A DNA stretch of 64,000 bases from Populus alba (lineage: Eukaryota > Streptophyta > Magnoliopsida > Malpighiales > Salicaceae): the NCBI RefSeq assembly GCF_005239225.2, contig NC_133287.1:17488519-17552518 (forward strand). Direction: 5' to 3'. The translations under genes were made by a program, and so were the position numbers. The notes below the pieces were generated by a model. The model saw nothing but the letters and a program-made list of their open reading frames with translations. It did no database searches and had not been told where the DNA came from. Each line of letters opens with the position of its first letter. The first letter of the stretch is position 1. Shown piece after piece: positions 36,618 through 50,389 of this stretch.

Positions 36618-36955
36618 GGGATGAGCAAAAAAACCGAGAAACCGAGAAAAAAATAACCGAAAAAACCAAACTGAGAAAAAAAACCGATTAAAATTTTGAA
36701 AAAATTGACCGGTTTGGTTCGGTATCGGTTTTAGGCTTATAAAACCGAACCGAACCGAAAAAATAACTGGAAAAAACCGAGCCAAACCTAAAAAAACCGA
36801 GCCAAAACCAGAAAAACCGAATCAAACCGGTTTTTTCTCTAAAAAACCGAACCGAACCAAAACCAACCGGTTTCAATTCGGTTTTTTTAAAAAAAATTTG
36901 GTTTGATTACTTTTTTTTGATAAAAACCAAACCGAATTTAATCACCCCTACTTTT
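36618..36955. repeat. CCGAAC/AACCGG-rich element
   Basis: Dozens of AACCGA and CCGAAC units are scattered through an A-rich tract. It is bounded by GGATGAGCAAAAAAACCGAG on the left and AATTTAATCACCCCTA on the right. The right half partly mirrors the left (CGGTTTGGTT against AACCAAACCG). Sequences of this style are common small plant repeats; it is not coding. The short minus-strand frame inside (36688-36876) is an artefact of the repeat. Confidence 0.7.
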
Positions 36956-37639
36956 AACTCAATTTATTTATACAATATTCCATGTGCGTGTGTGTATATG
37001 CATGTATATATATTATACCATTGAAAGTATGGGGAAAAATATTTTTATAAAAATAACGGCATGGTTTCCTTAGATTGTTTCAATACTAAATTATAAATTC
37101 CAACAATTTTCATAACTTGCAAATAATAAATTAAACATTATCCTACCATCATAGACTTCCTTATTTATAGTGAATCCAATCATAAGAACAAACTTCTTCT
37201 TTTTCTTCAATATTTACTTAAATAAATCAAATATTGTATTCTTCAAGAAGTCTCATGAATAATAAGATAATTAATTTAATTACAACATAAATCAAGACAC
37301 TCGTTTATTTTAAAACAAAGCAAATCTAAAAATGAGTACAACATAATTACATACATGTTGTTTTTAAGAGAAAACTATTTTAGACATCATTCATATTTAA
37401 TTTAGTTTTATACATATTTTTTTATACAAAATTACATTCTAGAGCAAAACATTCATTTCTTTCATTTAAATCATTTGATTAAACAAAAATTACAAATACA
37501 AGTTTTGATATTCGACATGACGCTACGAAGTACCTAAAAATTTATTTAATACAAAATACAATCATTTTATACACAATGAGTATTTATTATTGCTTCTTTT
37601 ACACACACACACCTAGCTCAAACTAGGCTTTTGTTCTAT

Positions 37640-37890
37640 TACCACATTAACTAGTTTCTTCAATAGCTCATTAATCATGGCACTAATCCAATTAACCAGG
37701 ACACTAGTCTCATTAACCAAGAAACTGTTATCTCCAATTGCTCATTAATCAGGGCATCGGTTTTATTAATTAAGGTAACTAGTTTTTCTAATTGCCTATT
37801 AATCAGGGTACTAGTCTCATTTATTAAGGTAACTGGTTTTTTTAAATGTTTTTTAATCGATAATTTCTCTGATAATTTAACATTTATCAA
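37640..37890 (-). repeat. Short array of a 53/54-bp repeat (minus orientation)
   Basis: The phrase 'CTCATTAATCAGGGCA', followed by 'AATTAAGGTAACTAGTTTTT', repeats with spacings of 54 and about 74 bases. The reverse complement contains 'CTTGGTTAATGAGACTAGTG', which matches the unit of the larger array at 40146-40505. The minus-strand frame 37675-37890 therefore shows an 18-residue periodicity (TLINETSTLINRQLEK). Confidence 0.65.
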
Positions 37891-40145
37891 ATAACATTAA
37901 GTTATATTTAAGAGAAATTGCAATCATAATTTAAATAATAATTTAGTTTTAAGGTGCCAAGAACCTATTCGATGTTTGAACATGTGAAATAATTTGTTGC
38001 TGCTGAGTAGGTCATATGACATCTCTTGTATCAGCAAACACAATATTATTTCTTATTCAATTCTCAATTTATTTTATTCTTAACTTAGAATGATTTAACA
38101 TGATTTCATCATTTGAGCTAATCATCATGAACCATTTAATCCATATTGATAATTTTATTCTTATAATATTCAACATTTAAATCTTACATTAAGAGCAATT
38201 CTAAACAAATTTTAAAGTTCGCTATTTTTAGCCAACTTAACTTAACTTAATTGCTTATGAACATTGATCAATATTATAACTATATCTAAAGTTATATAAT
38301 TTGGTTTTGCTCATAGTTTATTCCTTCCAAAAGCTAAGATGCAAGGCTATAACTTTACTAAAGGGAAAAAAAAAAACCCAGTTCTATCATTAATAAATTC
38401 AAAACTACAAAGTTGTTGCAACATTTAAAAATTATCCAGTAAGAGTTAATCTAACCCTCTTTTAGTTTTAAACCAATACCTATAATTTTATAACTACAAA
38501 ATAAACAAAGTCAATCTCGTTGAAAAGATAACATCATTGACTATAACTTTTATAAAGAAACTTATTCTAGTCTTGTAAACCCCAATGTAAAATTCTTGAT
38601 AATGATAAAAGCTAATATTATGAAAAATGGGGGTAAATGATAAATTAAATTATGAGAATTATGATAGATTCGAGAATTTAAAATAAAATATTTTATAAGG
38701 GTGTTAAGAAAACATAGAAACATAAATAAAATTTAAATGACAGTGAATTGCGAGAAACTAAAAGCACCAACATGTTACTTAGTGAAATTTGAAATAACTC
38801 ACGTAAAATTTAGTATACATAGGTGTCAAGGTTTAAGAAATTTTACACGAAAATTATAAAAGTTACCATTCAAGGACCTAGTTATATGTGTGTGTTTGTT
38901 TGTTTGTATGTATGTGTGCGGGACGAAAAAAAAATTGATTTTTCAAAAGAGAAGGGAAAGCATTCGGTAAAGAGAGAGGAAACTTCAAAGCTAGGGAATT
39001 CTTCAATTTAAAAGTGTTAAAGTTTTGACTCTTACTTGTAAGGTTCCATAACACTTTAAATAAGATTCTTAAAGACTTCATGCTCTGAATTGATTAAAGT
39101 TTGTGAAACTAAAATTATGGTTCTTGGTTAATTTTGAAGAAAATTGAAATTGATTGTGAAATCGTGTTAAGATTGTTGAAGTAAGTAGAGAAAATAAGAA
39201 ATTGTTGTAATTGAAGCAAAATCTAGGGTGTTCTTGAAGAAGGAATTTTCATCCAAATAAAAAAAATGGAAATTTTGATGAGATGTTAGAATTGTCTAGA
39301 AAAAAGATGAAATTAATGTTAAAGAGTGAATAAAACATGAAATTTTTATGTTTTCCTTTATTTTAATTTTTGGCCAATAACAAAGAAAATTAAAGAAAGA
39401 TATATTTTTTATTTAATTGATGAAATTAATTGTGTCAAAATATGGGAATTTAAAGAATAGAAAGAAAATCAAACCCTTTTCCCATTTTCAGAATGTTTTA
39501 GACAAAAAATAGGAAGAAATTGAAATATTAGGAATGTTGACATAATTGATGAAATTCAGTTTGATTAAAATGAAAAGAATATTAATTGATGAATGGAAAA
39601 AAGAAAATTAACAAGAAAAGAAGGAATTTTAATGTTTCCTTTTTAATTCTAATTTCAACAAATGTAAGAATAAATTGAGGGATTTCATTTATTGATTATG
39701 TTAATATGGAAAGTAGAATAAATGATAATAGTTAAAGTTCAATATAAATGAATAAACTTGATTGAGACAGTTAAGTGAGAAAGAAAATACATTTGTTGTA
39801 CATGAGAAAAAGAAACTTGATATAATAAAAATTATTGTTTATGGTATAAGTTGAAAGTTTTGATATTGATCTAATTGAGAACTTGAATCAAAATTAAAAA
39901 AAAAATGTAATTTTCTTGTATAACACAAGAAAAAAAATGATTTGATGTTCTTACCAATGTAGAAGTGACTGCTAGACCAACACTACAATAAAGAACTTTA
40001 GCACGTGCTCAATCATCAAATCAAGTAAATATGTAGTGCCTTGAATTTATTATTAGTCAATATGTATTATTATTTGATAAATTATGGTAAATCAATTAGA
40101 AAATATTATATTGTTTATTTGAGGAAATAAAATATGTGATGTATC
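37891..40145. other. AT-rich repeat DNA, no gene
   Basis: Stops in all frames. The segment from about 38580 to 39960 is A-rich (GAAATTGAAATTG-like phrases) and lies between two oppositely oriented 53-bp arrays. It may be the inside of a decayed non-coding transposon. A TG-rich stretch lies at 38888-38918. Confidence 0.5.
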
Positions 40146-40505
40146 GAACTAATTCCTAGATTAATGAAATTAGTGCCATGGTGAATGGGAGTAATGAGAA
40201 ACTAATTTCATGGTCAATGAATAGTGCCCTAATAAATGAGCAAATCATTGAACTAATTCTTGGATTAATAGAATTAGTGCTCTAGTGAATAAACGAGTTG
40301 TTGAACTAATTTCCTGGTTATTAAAATTAGTGTCAGGATGAATGGGCGAGACATTGAACTAATTCTCTTATTATTGAGATTAGTGCCCTAATGAGTGGGC
40401 GATTCGTTGAACAAATTTTCAGATTAATGGAAGTAGTGCCCTATTTAATAAGGTATTGAGAAACTAATCACTTAATAATGGAATTAATACCCTAGTTAAT
40501 GGGTG
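40146..40505 (+). repeat. Tandem array of a 53-bp repeat, about 7 copies
   Basis: The unit start GAACTAATT (or GAAACTAAT) occurs at 40146, about 40198, 40250, 40303, 40356, 40409 and about 40461. Spacings are 52 or 53. Each unit carries ATTAATGAAATTAGTGCCCT and GTGAATGGGCGA. Copies are about 75-85% alike by eye. Not coding. Confidence 0.85.
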
Positions 40506-43500
40506 TTGAGAATAATTATATTTTTAGTTGATGTACAATGTTAAGGAATTACTCTTTCTTGTTTGAAAACTTGTGTCTGGATTTTTATGAAGTATCACAT
40601 CAAAGATTTAATTGAGATATAATGCTAGATGGATGAATTAATTTAATGATCTTATGAACAATTTTTTTTTTAAAAAAAAAGAAAGAATTTATTGATATTC
40701 TATTTTACTTGTATAATTGAATTATTGTATTAAATAAATTTTCAGGTATATCTCCATATCTGGATGAGCAGTAAATTTGTTTCTTTATATTTTGTTGGGT
40801 GTCATTTTGTAATGAATGGATTTATTATTTTGTTATGTAATATAATTTTAGAATTTAACGCATTAATAATTAATCAAAAGTTTTTTTTTTTATGTTGTAG
40901 TATAATTTTAATTATGAGTTCTTCTTTAATTATGTATCTAATTCAATTATCATTTCTTTAGTTGTCCTTATTTGTAAAAAAAAATTTAATTATGTACTGT
41001 AATTTAATTATAATTGGTAAAATAATTCATTTATTGCATTAATGTATGACATATTATATTGAATTGTTTAAATTTATATATGTATGTGCGATTGAAAAAA
41101 GGTATTGCGATGAGAGGACAAAGTCCTAGATTACAAAAAGGATGTGAAATTTGATAATTAGAAAATATGAAAGAAAAATCGATAATTTAGTATAATATAA
41201 AGAAAATTTTGCCAATTTTTGATTGATTGCTAAAAAACATACTTAATCTTAGCTAAATTATTTTGTTTTTTCTTGTGATTTTGGTCATAAGATTAAGGGT
41301 TGTTACAAGTTTTTTTTTCAAGCCCTAAACTCAATTGGAAGTTGGGTGATGAAGCTCTCTAGTTTTTCAATTTTTGCTCTTAACAGGCAACAAAGTACTT
41401 TCATTTATTTTTTTTACCATTCAAAAAAAATATTTGTCATCCACATATCTTATAACATTAGTAAACATAACACCCTAACAATCAACAAATTTTTCTCACA
41501 TCCTACTTGAAATAACCAAAATTAACCAAAACTCTCTCATCGAAAATACATTTATTTTTTTTAACATTCCTTCATTATACTTCAACATGACTCAAAAATT
41601 CTACAATTCCCCATAAAATTACAATGTTCATGATTCAAATCATAACTAATCTTTCAATTACAAATTAAACACAAGAATTATGTTTCTTTTTAATTCATTC
41701 TCCACATCTTAACATATGTATAATAAGTACAACCAAATATCATTCATGTATCTTTTTATTTTTCCATTTTTTTTCTTTTATAGTCAACACCACCACCTTC
41801 AACAACACTAGGAATTTTTCTTCACTTTTTTTATTATTATAAGTTGTTTTTGTCCATTTCCATCTCAATTACATCAAACCAAGCAAATTTCTCATCTCCC
41901 TTAAATTTTCTCATGAATACTAATTACAATTTACAATTTAGACATCAATTTTTAATTGTATTCAATTTAACTTGCATAACCAGGTATAAAGCTCTTTACC
42001 TAGTGATAAAATGAGATGTCGTTCTCAATCTATCAAAGTTTTTTGACACTCCTTCTTTTTTCCTCTTGGTCGACTCCCTTCTCTCTCTAAATCTCCAAAT
42101 TTCTTTCACTCATTCTCTTTAGATTATTGCTTTGATGTTGTTTCATAACTGCTTAGCTTAGATCTTACCCGAACCCTTTAATTTATAGTATTTCCATACA
42201 ATTTTGGTGAGGGAAATTGAGAAATATTATCCCCTCTCTATTCTCTTTTGTTACTGGCTTTATAGAGAAAAAAAATGTGGTATTTGTATTTAAATCTATT
42301 GATATTTACATATTAACCCTATATTGCTTAGTTATTTCATTGTATCCCCACTTTTTTTTTTCTAACAATTCGTGCTATATTCTCCTTTTATTTATTTTAA
42401 TTTCATCCATTGTAATTAAATTCAATATCCTTAATTTAATTTAATTTAATTTATTTTATCTCTGGTTTGAAATTTTAATATTTCAAAAAACTTTAACTAG
42501 GAGTTTACATATATACTTGTAATTTCAATAAAAAAAAATCAATACGGTTAACAATATTAATAAGAATGCATTTTGAAATTAAATTATATAAAACACTAGT
42601 ACTCTTGTGTTAAAATAATTGATGAGAAGAAATTTATTTTTATTATAAAAAATCCAAAATAAGTATTTTGAAATTAAATTACATAAAACACTAGAATTCT
42701 TAGTATATGTCTAATTTGTTAAAATAATTAAGTATTTTTAAAGGAGGACACCCGTTTTGTTTTTAAAGCTAAATAATTTAATTTAACAGTCAAAGCTAAA
42801 TAATTAATAGTCTTGACAATTAATAAAAGCGTGTAATCTCCTGCAATGTTTGAACGCATTGACAGTCAAAGTCCAATCCCATCAACTCTTATTCTTTAAC
42901 AATATTTGATTTGGAAATAATTTATTTGGAAAAATAAAACCACAAAGGAAACGTTTCTTCCGTTTCCGTCCTCGAGGATTTTTCAGGGAGGAGGACTGGT
43001 CTATATATAACGTCTAGAGATTAGATTCCCTTAGTAACGATTAATCAGCGTCGGGTTGCCGCGTGGCCTAGGGACCCTGGGACCCATGGTCAGGTCTTGT
43101 TTCTGGCGATAAATTGGAGTAAGTTTAGATACCACGATAAATTCAAGTGCGTGCGGTTTTGGACCTCAAAGGAAACTGGCAGGAAGTTTCTTGGAGTTGA
43201 GGATTTTCATCTAGAGTCGTGATTTTGCCACGTCAGTGTCGGATGCTTTTTATTTTAGATTCCGGAATCTAGTTGTGCATTATTAATAGATGACTTTTTT
43301 GTGACAAGTATATCAAAATCAAAAGGTATTTCATAAAACATTGACGCGTGGTGATATTGCAATCAATCGCCGTAAAAGGAAAGCTCACATATTTATTTTC
43401 TAGAAAGTAAATTTTATAAAAAAAATAAATTATTTTTTAATATTTAATAATATTATAAAAAGTAATTTGTGAAATAAATTTTAGTGTTTAGTTATATGAT

Positions 43501-44774
43501 GTAGAGTAAATTGAAAAATATTTTATTAATATTTTATTTTTTAAAATTAGTTAAAAAAGGAGAACTAAATCTGATAAATTAAAAAAATTAAAAGATAATA
43601 AAATTAAAAAAATTATTTTAAATAAAATAAACAATAAAAAAAATAAAAAATAAATCTAATTAATAAATAGTTCTTAAATTCTTGGAATTCGTAATTAGAT
43701 TCGTTTTCTCTTTCTTTTTTCCTCAGTTATTAGCATTTTTAGATGATAAAAAACGATGCAATACAAGCTGCATATTATATAGGTAAAACCTAAATCTCAG
43801 GATATCCAATCGGATATAATTTAATATGGAGAATTTATTAAACTTCTTGTGTTTGAATCATAGTTACAGGCCCAGGATCTTGACCAGATCTGAAGAAGAG
43901 GAAACTAGGTTCCAGTTGGTTAAAAAAAAAAACTCGAGTAATTTATCGAATCAACTTGGGATCTCTAATGATTGTTCCAAAAATATATCTATCCTTATAA
44001 GAAACAATTTTTTAATGGACGAGTGTTCTCATAACAACCTAATTTTTTTCCCTAACAAGATAAAAGGTAGGTGTTGCCTTACACAAGTCGGGCAATTAAG
44101 GGTTTTTTTTTTTTCTCATTCCAACTTTATACGCATAATTCTGCCATATTTTTCTTGGTAGGTTATGAACTCATATCAAAATTTATACTATATAAATACA
44201 AGAATAAAATTTTATTTTTTTAAATATGAGATTGGAAGTCTATTAGTATATATGTATTCTATGTTCACAAGAAAAAAACTATGTGTTTTTCAATGTAAAA
44301 TAAAAATAAATTTAAAATAATTTTTTAAATTTTATTATTTATAATATATATATAATATACATCCACGTGAATTGTATATGAATTATTTATTAACTTTTTA
44401 TATAAAAAAGTTTTATTTTTGGGGATCTATCCATATCAACCTATGTGACCTAGACCCAGCCTTTTAATCAAATCCATATCACCAGGTTTAATAAAGTTTA
44501 AGTTATTAAAAATAGAATTTAATATATCAAATAATATTTTCTTTAAGGTAACTTTTTCAATCACTCACAGTAAATTATTTCACAGCACAGAAGAGTAGAG
44601 ATTGATCAGGAAGTTTTTTTTTTTAATTTGTTTTTCATTGAATGATCAGATTCCGGGCCCAGTACGCGACGACGGAAAAATAAAAAGAAGTTGAAACGGC
44701 GTGTGGGGTTGAGCCGGGTGTTTTGCATGGAGAAGTTTTTTGAAAAAGGTGACCTCCTCGGTCTCCAAGCCTTT
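40506..44774. other. AT-rich intergenic, no gene recognised
   Basis: Mostly A/T-rich with scattered stops. A TATA-like CTATATATAACG at about 43003-43014 precedes a normal-GC stretch (43010-43260) with no open frame. Frames at 42217-42444 and 43826-44161 show no family features. The GAAAATTATTTT-type sequence at 43380-43540 belongs to a second small dispersed repeat, also at 49790-49880 and 57380-57500. Confidence 0.5.
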
Positions 44775-44955
44775 AAGGTGCGTTTGGCAATATGGTTGGG
44801 CAGTGTGTTTTTTTTTTTTTTTTTTAGAGCTTTAATATTTTTTAAAAATTATTTTGATATGCATATATATGTTAAAATTAAATTTAAAAAATAAAAAATA
44901 CTATTTTAATAAATTTGTAAATAAATAAATTTTAAAAAGCAACAATCATAACAGT
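44775..44955. repeat. AT-rich MITE-like element (family A)
   Basis: The left end 'GGTGCGTTTGGCAATATGG' is the clearest terminus of the family. T-rich arm, core on the opposite strand ('TTTTGATATGCATATATATG'), A-rich right arm ending 'AAAAAGCAACAATCATAAC'. Confidence 0.6.
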
Positions 44956-47900
44956 ACTAAGCACAGAAAGATAATCTTATCTAACGTGGCACTAGATATC
45001 TCACAAGGAAAAAGAGGGAAGGGGGGGTGGTGACTGGGGTAAGCTTGGATCGAGAAGGTTTCAAGATGAAGACCAAGACCAGTCGCCCTTCTCTGGCATT
45101 GGCAAAGCTAAATCTTATCTTCTATAGAATGGGCAGGCATTAACGCTCCGTTAAATGTTGACAACTTGACACGTAGTGCCTCGCCTCTCATTTTTGACGC
45201 GCACCCCACACGTAACCCAACCCCCAGATCTTTCTTTAGGTAAAAAAAAAAAAAGGCAAAGAAGGAAGCATCTATTTTGTTTCTAGTGTACTCAGTATTT
45301 TCAATCTCGTCCCCGAACTAAACAAATTGCATCAATTGGAACTCTAATGTTTCACACATTTCTCAATCGAGCCTTCTCTGTGTGTGTGTGTGTCTTACAA
45401 CACCATTTATGAGGAGAATTTCGAAGGAAATATCAACAAGGTGGACACAAGTACCCAATTGGAAAACATTTGAAATGTTAGGGATCAAAATTATTTCATT
45501 TTTTTTTTTTTATGGAAATTGAAAATTAAATTACACGTTAAGATTGATCTGGGATATAGCGAAAAGGATAGGGAAAAGAAGCATCATTACCGTAACTTTT
45601 AGCCAAATGAAAATGGAAGGTTAATTTTGGTATTCGGGTCATGACTAAGAAGTTGTTTGATTTCGTGTTAGTTTTTGTTTTTTGTCCATTACATAGGAAA
45701 AAAGAATATATAGTTAGCCACATCATTTATATCAGATAGATGGCTGATGTTATGTTGATGGCTGAACTAATTTTTTATGAACATAAAAAATAATATTTGT
45801 GTTATATAAAAAATGATATTTTAAATTCATAACCTATTAAATTATATATCTAAGCTAAACTAAAAAGCTAAACACCAGTTAAATTAATTGTTTAGAATGA
45901 AATCAATAAAAAAAATTTAATTATTTTTTTTTAAAAGCTAAATTTAACAAAGACCAAAAACAAATATGAGGCAACCCTTGTTACTTTAAAAGAAAAATAA
46001 ATCATATAGAAAGCAAATAAAAAGAATGTTGGAAGATGAAATTGCAAAAAAAAAAGGGCTTTAAAAAAAAAAAAACAATCAAGCCTAAATAAACCTTGTA
46101 AAAAAAAGTCATACGCGCCAAACCAGCAACAACCAAGCTACACACACTCCTTGTACATGGAGGGGATGTTGAGACGCTTCGGCCACCGCCCTAAAAGTAA
46201 GGTTTTGGTCACCAAATGACATTGCATAATGTCTGAACCTGACAAACATTGTTCACGCACTTTCAATTTTTTTTTTTTTTGCTTATTTATGAAAATAACA
46301 TGCTACTCCCAATGATATCTAACAACTACAAAATAACAAAATACAAAAGTTGAAAAAACTCCTTAATCAAAGGTAAAGCTTTTCAAAATTCAAAGGAAAT
46401 GATTTAATTTAACTGTTCTAAAATTAAGTCAAAGACTAAAAATCTCATTGATCAAAGTTTAATGTTTTTTTTGTTATAAAGAAAGCAATTACACGGTGAA
46501 ATAATAATAATAAAAATAGTTAACCCTATTTATTCTTATAATGACTAATGTGTCATGTGGAAAATATATTTGTGTCTCTAAAACAAAGCTAAATGATCTT
46601 ACCAATCAACGACAAAATAGTAGTTTTATCGTGGGAATTCACCGTGAAACCCTAAATCCTTTTAGCTTTTGTTATAATTTTTTATGTTGGACCTCACACA
46701 TAAGTGCATTTCAAATATTAGCCTTGTAAACGCTAAAATGATGTGCCTTGTAAACGCTAAAATAAAAAAACTTACATTATAATTGTTCTCTTCGAGTTTT
46801 TATATTTTAAAATTGCTTCATAAAACTTACATATTTATATGCATATAATAAGTATGTTGATTAAATTATACTTAATCATTTCTAGATATTTAATTGAGAA
46901 ACAATACTTAGTGTCCGTGTAAGAGGAACAATGCTTAAAAAACATGTTTTCTACTTAATATTTTACTTACAACCAAATCATGTGAAAATATTAAATTTCA
47001 ATAAGGTATTCTAACAATGCAAGAGATATCAAGAATAGTGGTTTTGCATGAATATTAATTTAATTTATTTATAATAAGAAAATAAATATTTAATTAATTA
47101 AATTAGCAGATTTAAATATTTATTTTGAATATATTTATATCAAAACCCTTAAATTATCATAAACCCTAATATTTTTAATAAATAATTATACAAAGAATAA
47201 AATTAAAATTAGACAAATAAATAAAAAAGATGAAGAATTAAAAAAAAAATATAAAGAAAAAAAAATTAATTACTTAACTGTACTCGAAGAAAAATTTGTA
47301 TATATGGGAGAGAGCCAAAGAAAGTAAAAGAGAGAGGGAAAGTAAAAGAGAAATTTGCATAGTTAAAATATGAGGGAAAAAAAGAAGAAGAAACGAGATG
47401 CAATAAAAATTTTTCTATATCAATCATTCACTAAATTATTATATTAATATTTTAATAAAAAAATAATAAAAAAAAGGGGGGGCAATTGCCTTTTTTTATC
47501 GCTCCGCCACTGCAGACAACAAATGCGGCAAAAAAAAGTAAAGCGACTAATTAGTAAAGCGTAGCGTTAGGTACATTCGGTGGTCACAAGAAGATCTGTT
47601 CAAATTCCTCTCCGAGGACGCCATAGCTTGCGTGTTGTTGAGGGGCAAAATTACAGGGTCACCCTTTATCCCTTGGGAGTTCATTCCACATACACTTGAG
47701 ATTCTCGAGGATCACAGGGGCTCTACATATCCATTTGTCGGGTCCATAAGTCCATATATCATTAACATTTCGAATGGACAGCGTTGGACTCGAGCGGCAT
47801 GGCAAAATTTGATTTTAGCTCCTTGCTTTTCTTATCCTGAAAGCATCTCGGGAAAAAAGAACCCGGTCAATCAATGCCTTGGAATTCCCATATTTTAATC

Positions 47901-48419
47901 CTGTTTGGACAATTTATTTCCACTAAATACGAGAGGCGGAATTGTTTTTTATGGGAAATTGATTAAAAAATATTAAACAAGGATATGAGAGTTTTTTTTT
48001 TATTTAATTAATATGAATATCCAACTACATGTATTTCGATTAATTTTATAAATTTTACAATTAATAATTATAGATATCCTATTAATAATCATGGGCTGCA
48101 ACCATGAAAACATGAGTGTTTTATTGCCGAAGGTACCGTGTCAAGTTGAAAGAAAATAATAAATATCAAAAAAGGAGAAAATAATCAAACCATAGTCAGC
48201 CTGAATGATGCCATGTAAGGTAATCCCACCAACTAGAAGATTTGGGCACTTCTACTCGTGTCAAAGACTATAATTAGTTTATAGTTATAATATTGTCACT
48301 GACTAATTCTAATAAGTATAGCAATTCCAGTCTAAATCTTCTAATAAAAACACCGAATAGTGGACACGACTTTAACCCTAATCGCATTGCTTTACATCAC
48401 AATCAAGAGGTCTCGTGAT

Positions 48420-48645
48420 TTGGATAAATGGTCAATTTTTTTATATTTTAAAAATATTTTTAAAAAAATTAAAAAATTTATTTATTTTTTTGGCTTCAAA
48501 ATAATATTTCTTTGATGTTTATACATCATTTTGAATGTGTTAATATCAAAAATAAATTTTAAAAAATTAAAAAATATATATTATTTTGATATATTTTTTA
48601 AAAAAAATTTTAAAAAATAACCACTGTCACACTCTCAAACATCTC
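48420..48645. repeat. AT-rich MITE-like element (family A)
   Basis: Opposite-orientation copy with core 'CATTTTGAATGTGTTAATAT' and long T- and A-rich arms. Confidence 0.5.
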
Positions 48646-49119
48646 CATAAAAGCTATTTATATGACTAAACTATTTATGTCACTTTGATTCTTGATCAAG
48701 AAACCTGGCCAGGGTTAATTTGCACCATAATGGGTTAAAATAACAATAATAGAAATTGGACTTTCGAGGAATGGTGACACGAACTTGAAGACCAGGGAGA
48801 CATTGGCTACACGTGCAAAAACTAGCTGAAGTAGACATGATGTGCTTCTTTTACCCGTAACTCGAACGCTATTTTGACTTGAAAAACTTGTGGGTTTTGT
48901 TTGCTTGAAAATGTCATGAAATTAGGAATCAAGATTCCTTTTTTTTCTTCTCTTTGTTTCAACATGTCACATGGTATCAACCGGGCTGGGTTTTTTTTCC
49001 ATGTTGTTGATGTTGATTTTTCATGTGCTAAAGCCAAGGTTTTTGAACCGTCTAATCATTGGCCACAACTAAACCATAGCTTGTGTTCTCATTGATACGT
49101 AATGTTTGCGAGTATGAAT

Positions 49120-49290
49120 ATAGTTATTTTTTAAAGTATTTTTTCTTGAAAATATATTAAATATTTATTTTTATTTTTTTAAAATTATTTTTGACATCAA
49201 CACATTAAAATTACTTAAAAAAATAAAAAAAATATTAATTTAAAAAAATTATAAAATATTTTTAAAATACAAAAACAATTAGCGGAATAT
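49120..49290. repeat. AT-rich MITE-like element (family A)
   Basis: Core 'GACATCAACACATTAAAA', T-rich left arm and A-rich right arm ending near 'AAAACAATTAGCGG'. Confidence 0.5.
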
Positions 49291-50389
49291 TGAGCTTTCT
49301 TCACCGGGCTTTGCCGTTGCTTGTTTTCCTCATTTCGAACACTACTTTCGTGTTTGTTAGGCTCTTGTAAAATCATCAGATGCACGGACACCTCATAGAT
49401 GAGGGCTGCTATATCTCATCCATGAAATCAAAAGTTGAAAAAAATATTGAGATTTTCTTACAGATTCGGTAGCCTAACCGGTAGATATATAGCGTGTTCG
49501 GAAGGAGAAAAAAAATCCCATGGTTCACAGCATAATTTCATCAATTTTAAGTGTAACAAATTTTGATTTATGCAGGTCTTTCTTGCGTAAGAAGTTATTA
49601 TCTGATAGAATAGTTTTATATTATTTTTTAGTATATATTTTTTGGGTTAAAATATGAGAGCAAGAAAAATCATGTATCATAAGAATTAATTAAGTAATAA
49701 ATAATTAATATGGAGAGATTTTATCTTGATAAAAAAGAAAATCATTTCTGTTGTACGTGAAAAATCTTGTTTTTCATGACGTTATCAAGTAAAAATAATA
49801 ATTAACTTTCTAAAAATTAACTTTTTTTGAAAATTATTTTCCAAAAAAACTATTTTTTAATAAATAATTAAACAGGAATATTATAAAAAAAAATAAAAAT
49901 AAAAAATACTTTTAGTTTTCAATACACGGTGTGACAAAAATAAAAGAAGAGATAAAGAGTTACATGAAAGAGCGCTTGAGTAGTTGAGATTATTTTCAAT
50001 TCATTTATAGATAAAACAATCCCCATGTAATACTGATGAATTTTTAACGAGAGTTGCAAGGTATCATTGTGAACCCCGCGCTTCTGCTATTGTTCATGTA
50101 TTTTTATAAATTTTATTCCGATTAAAAAAAATGAAAAAATTAGCAAACATTTCAAAGGCTATATATAGATAGATTATATTAAGTGCCTAAGCATTTCGTG
50201 CGACAGTTGCAATCTAGTGCAAAAAACCGAGACAAGAAGATTCATTGTTCAATTGTAATGCACATCAGTACATCCATTTCAATTGTTTCGCATGGGAAAT
50301 TAATGATAATTTTTTTTTTGTTACATCTATTTTTCTAAAATTGTTGTTTGATATGAAATTTTTTAATTAATAATAGTTTTCTTTTGAAG

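Larger units (their letters stand above)
44956..50389. other. Gene-free repeat-rich stretch
   Basis: AT-rich throughout. A 'GGGGGGGCAATTGCC...CGCTCCGCCACTG' end at about 47477-47512 resembles a common plant transposon terminus. The adjoining open stretch at about 47552-47898 has no ATG and no recognisable domain. Further MITE-like copies are listed separately. No RNA gene is seen. Confidence 0.5.

Noticed and set aside
40146..40505. CRISPR-like array
   Set aside because: Units are contiguous 53-bp tandem repeats with drift, no constant-repeat/unique-spacer pattern, in a plant nuclear genome.
47552..47898. About 115-codon plus-strand open stretch (SEDAIACVLLRGKITGS...)
   Set aside because: No ATG, no recognisable domain, beside a transposon-like terminus; kept only as part of the intergenic note.
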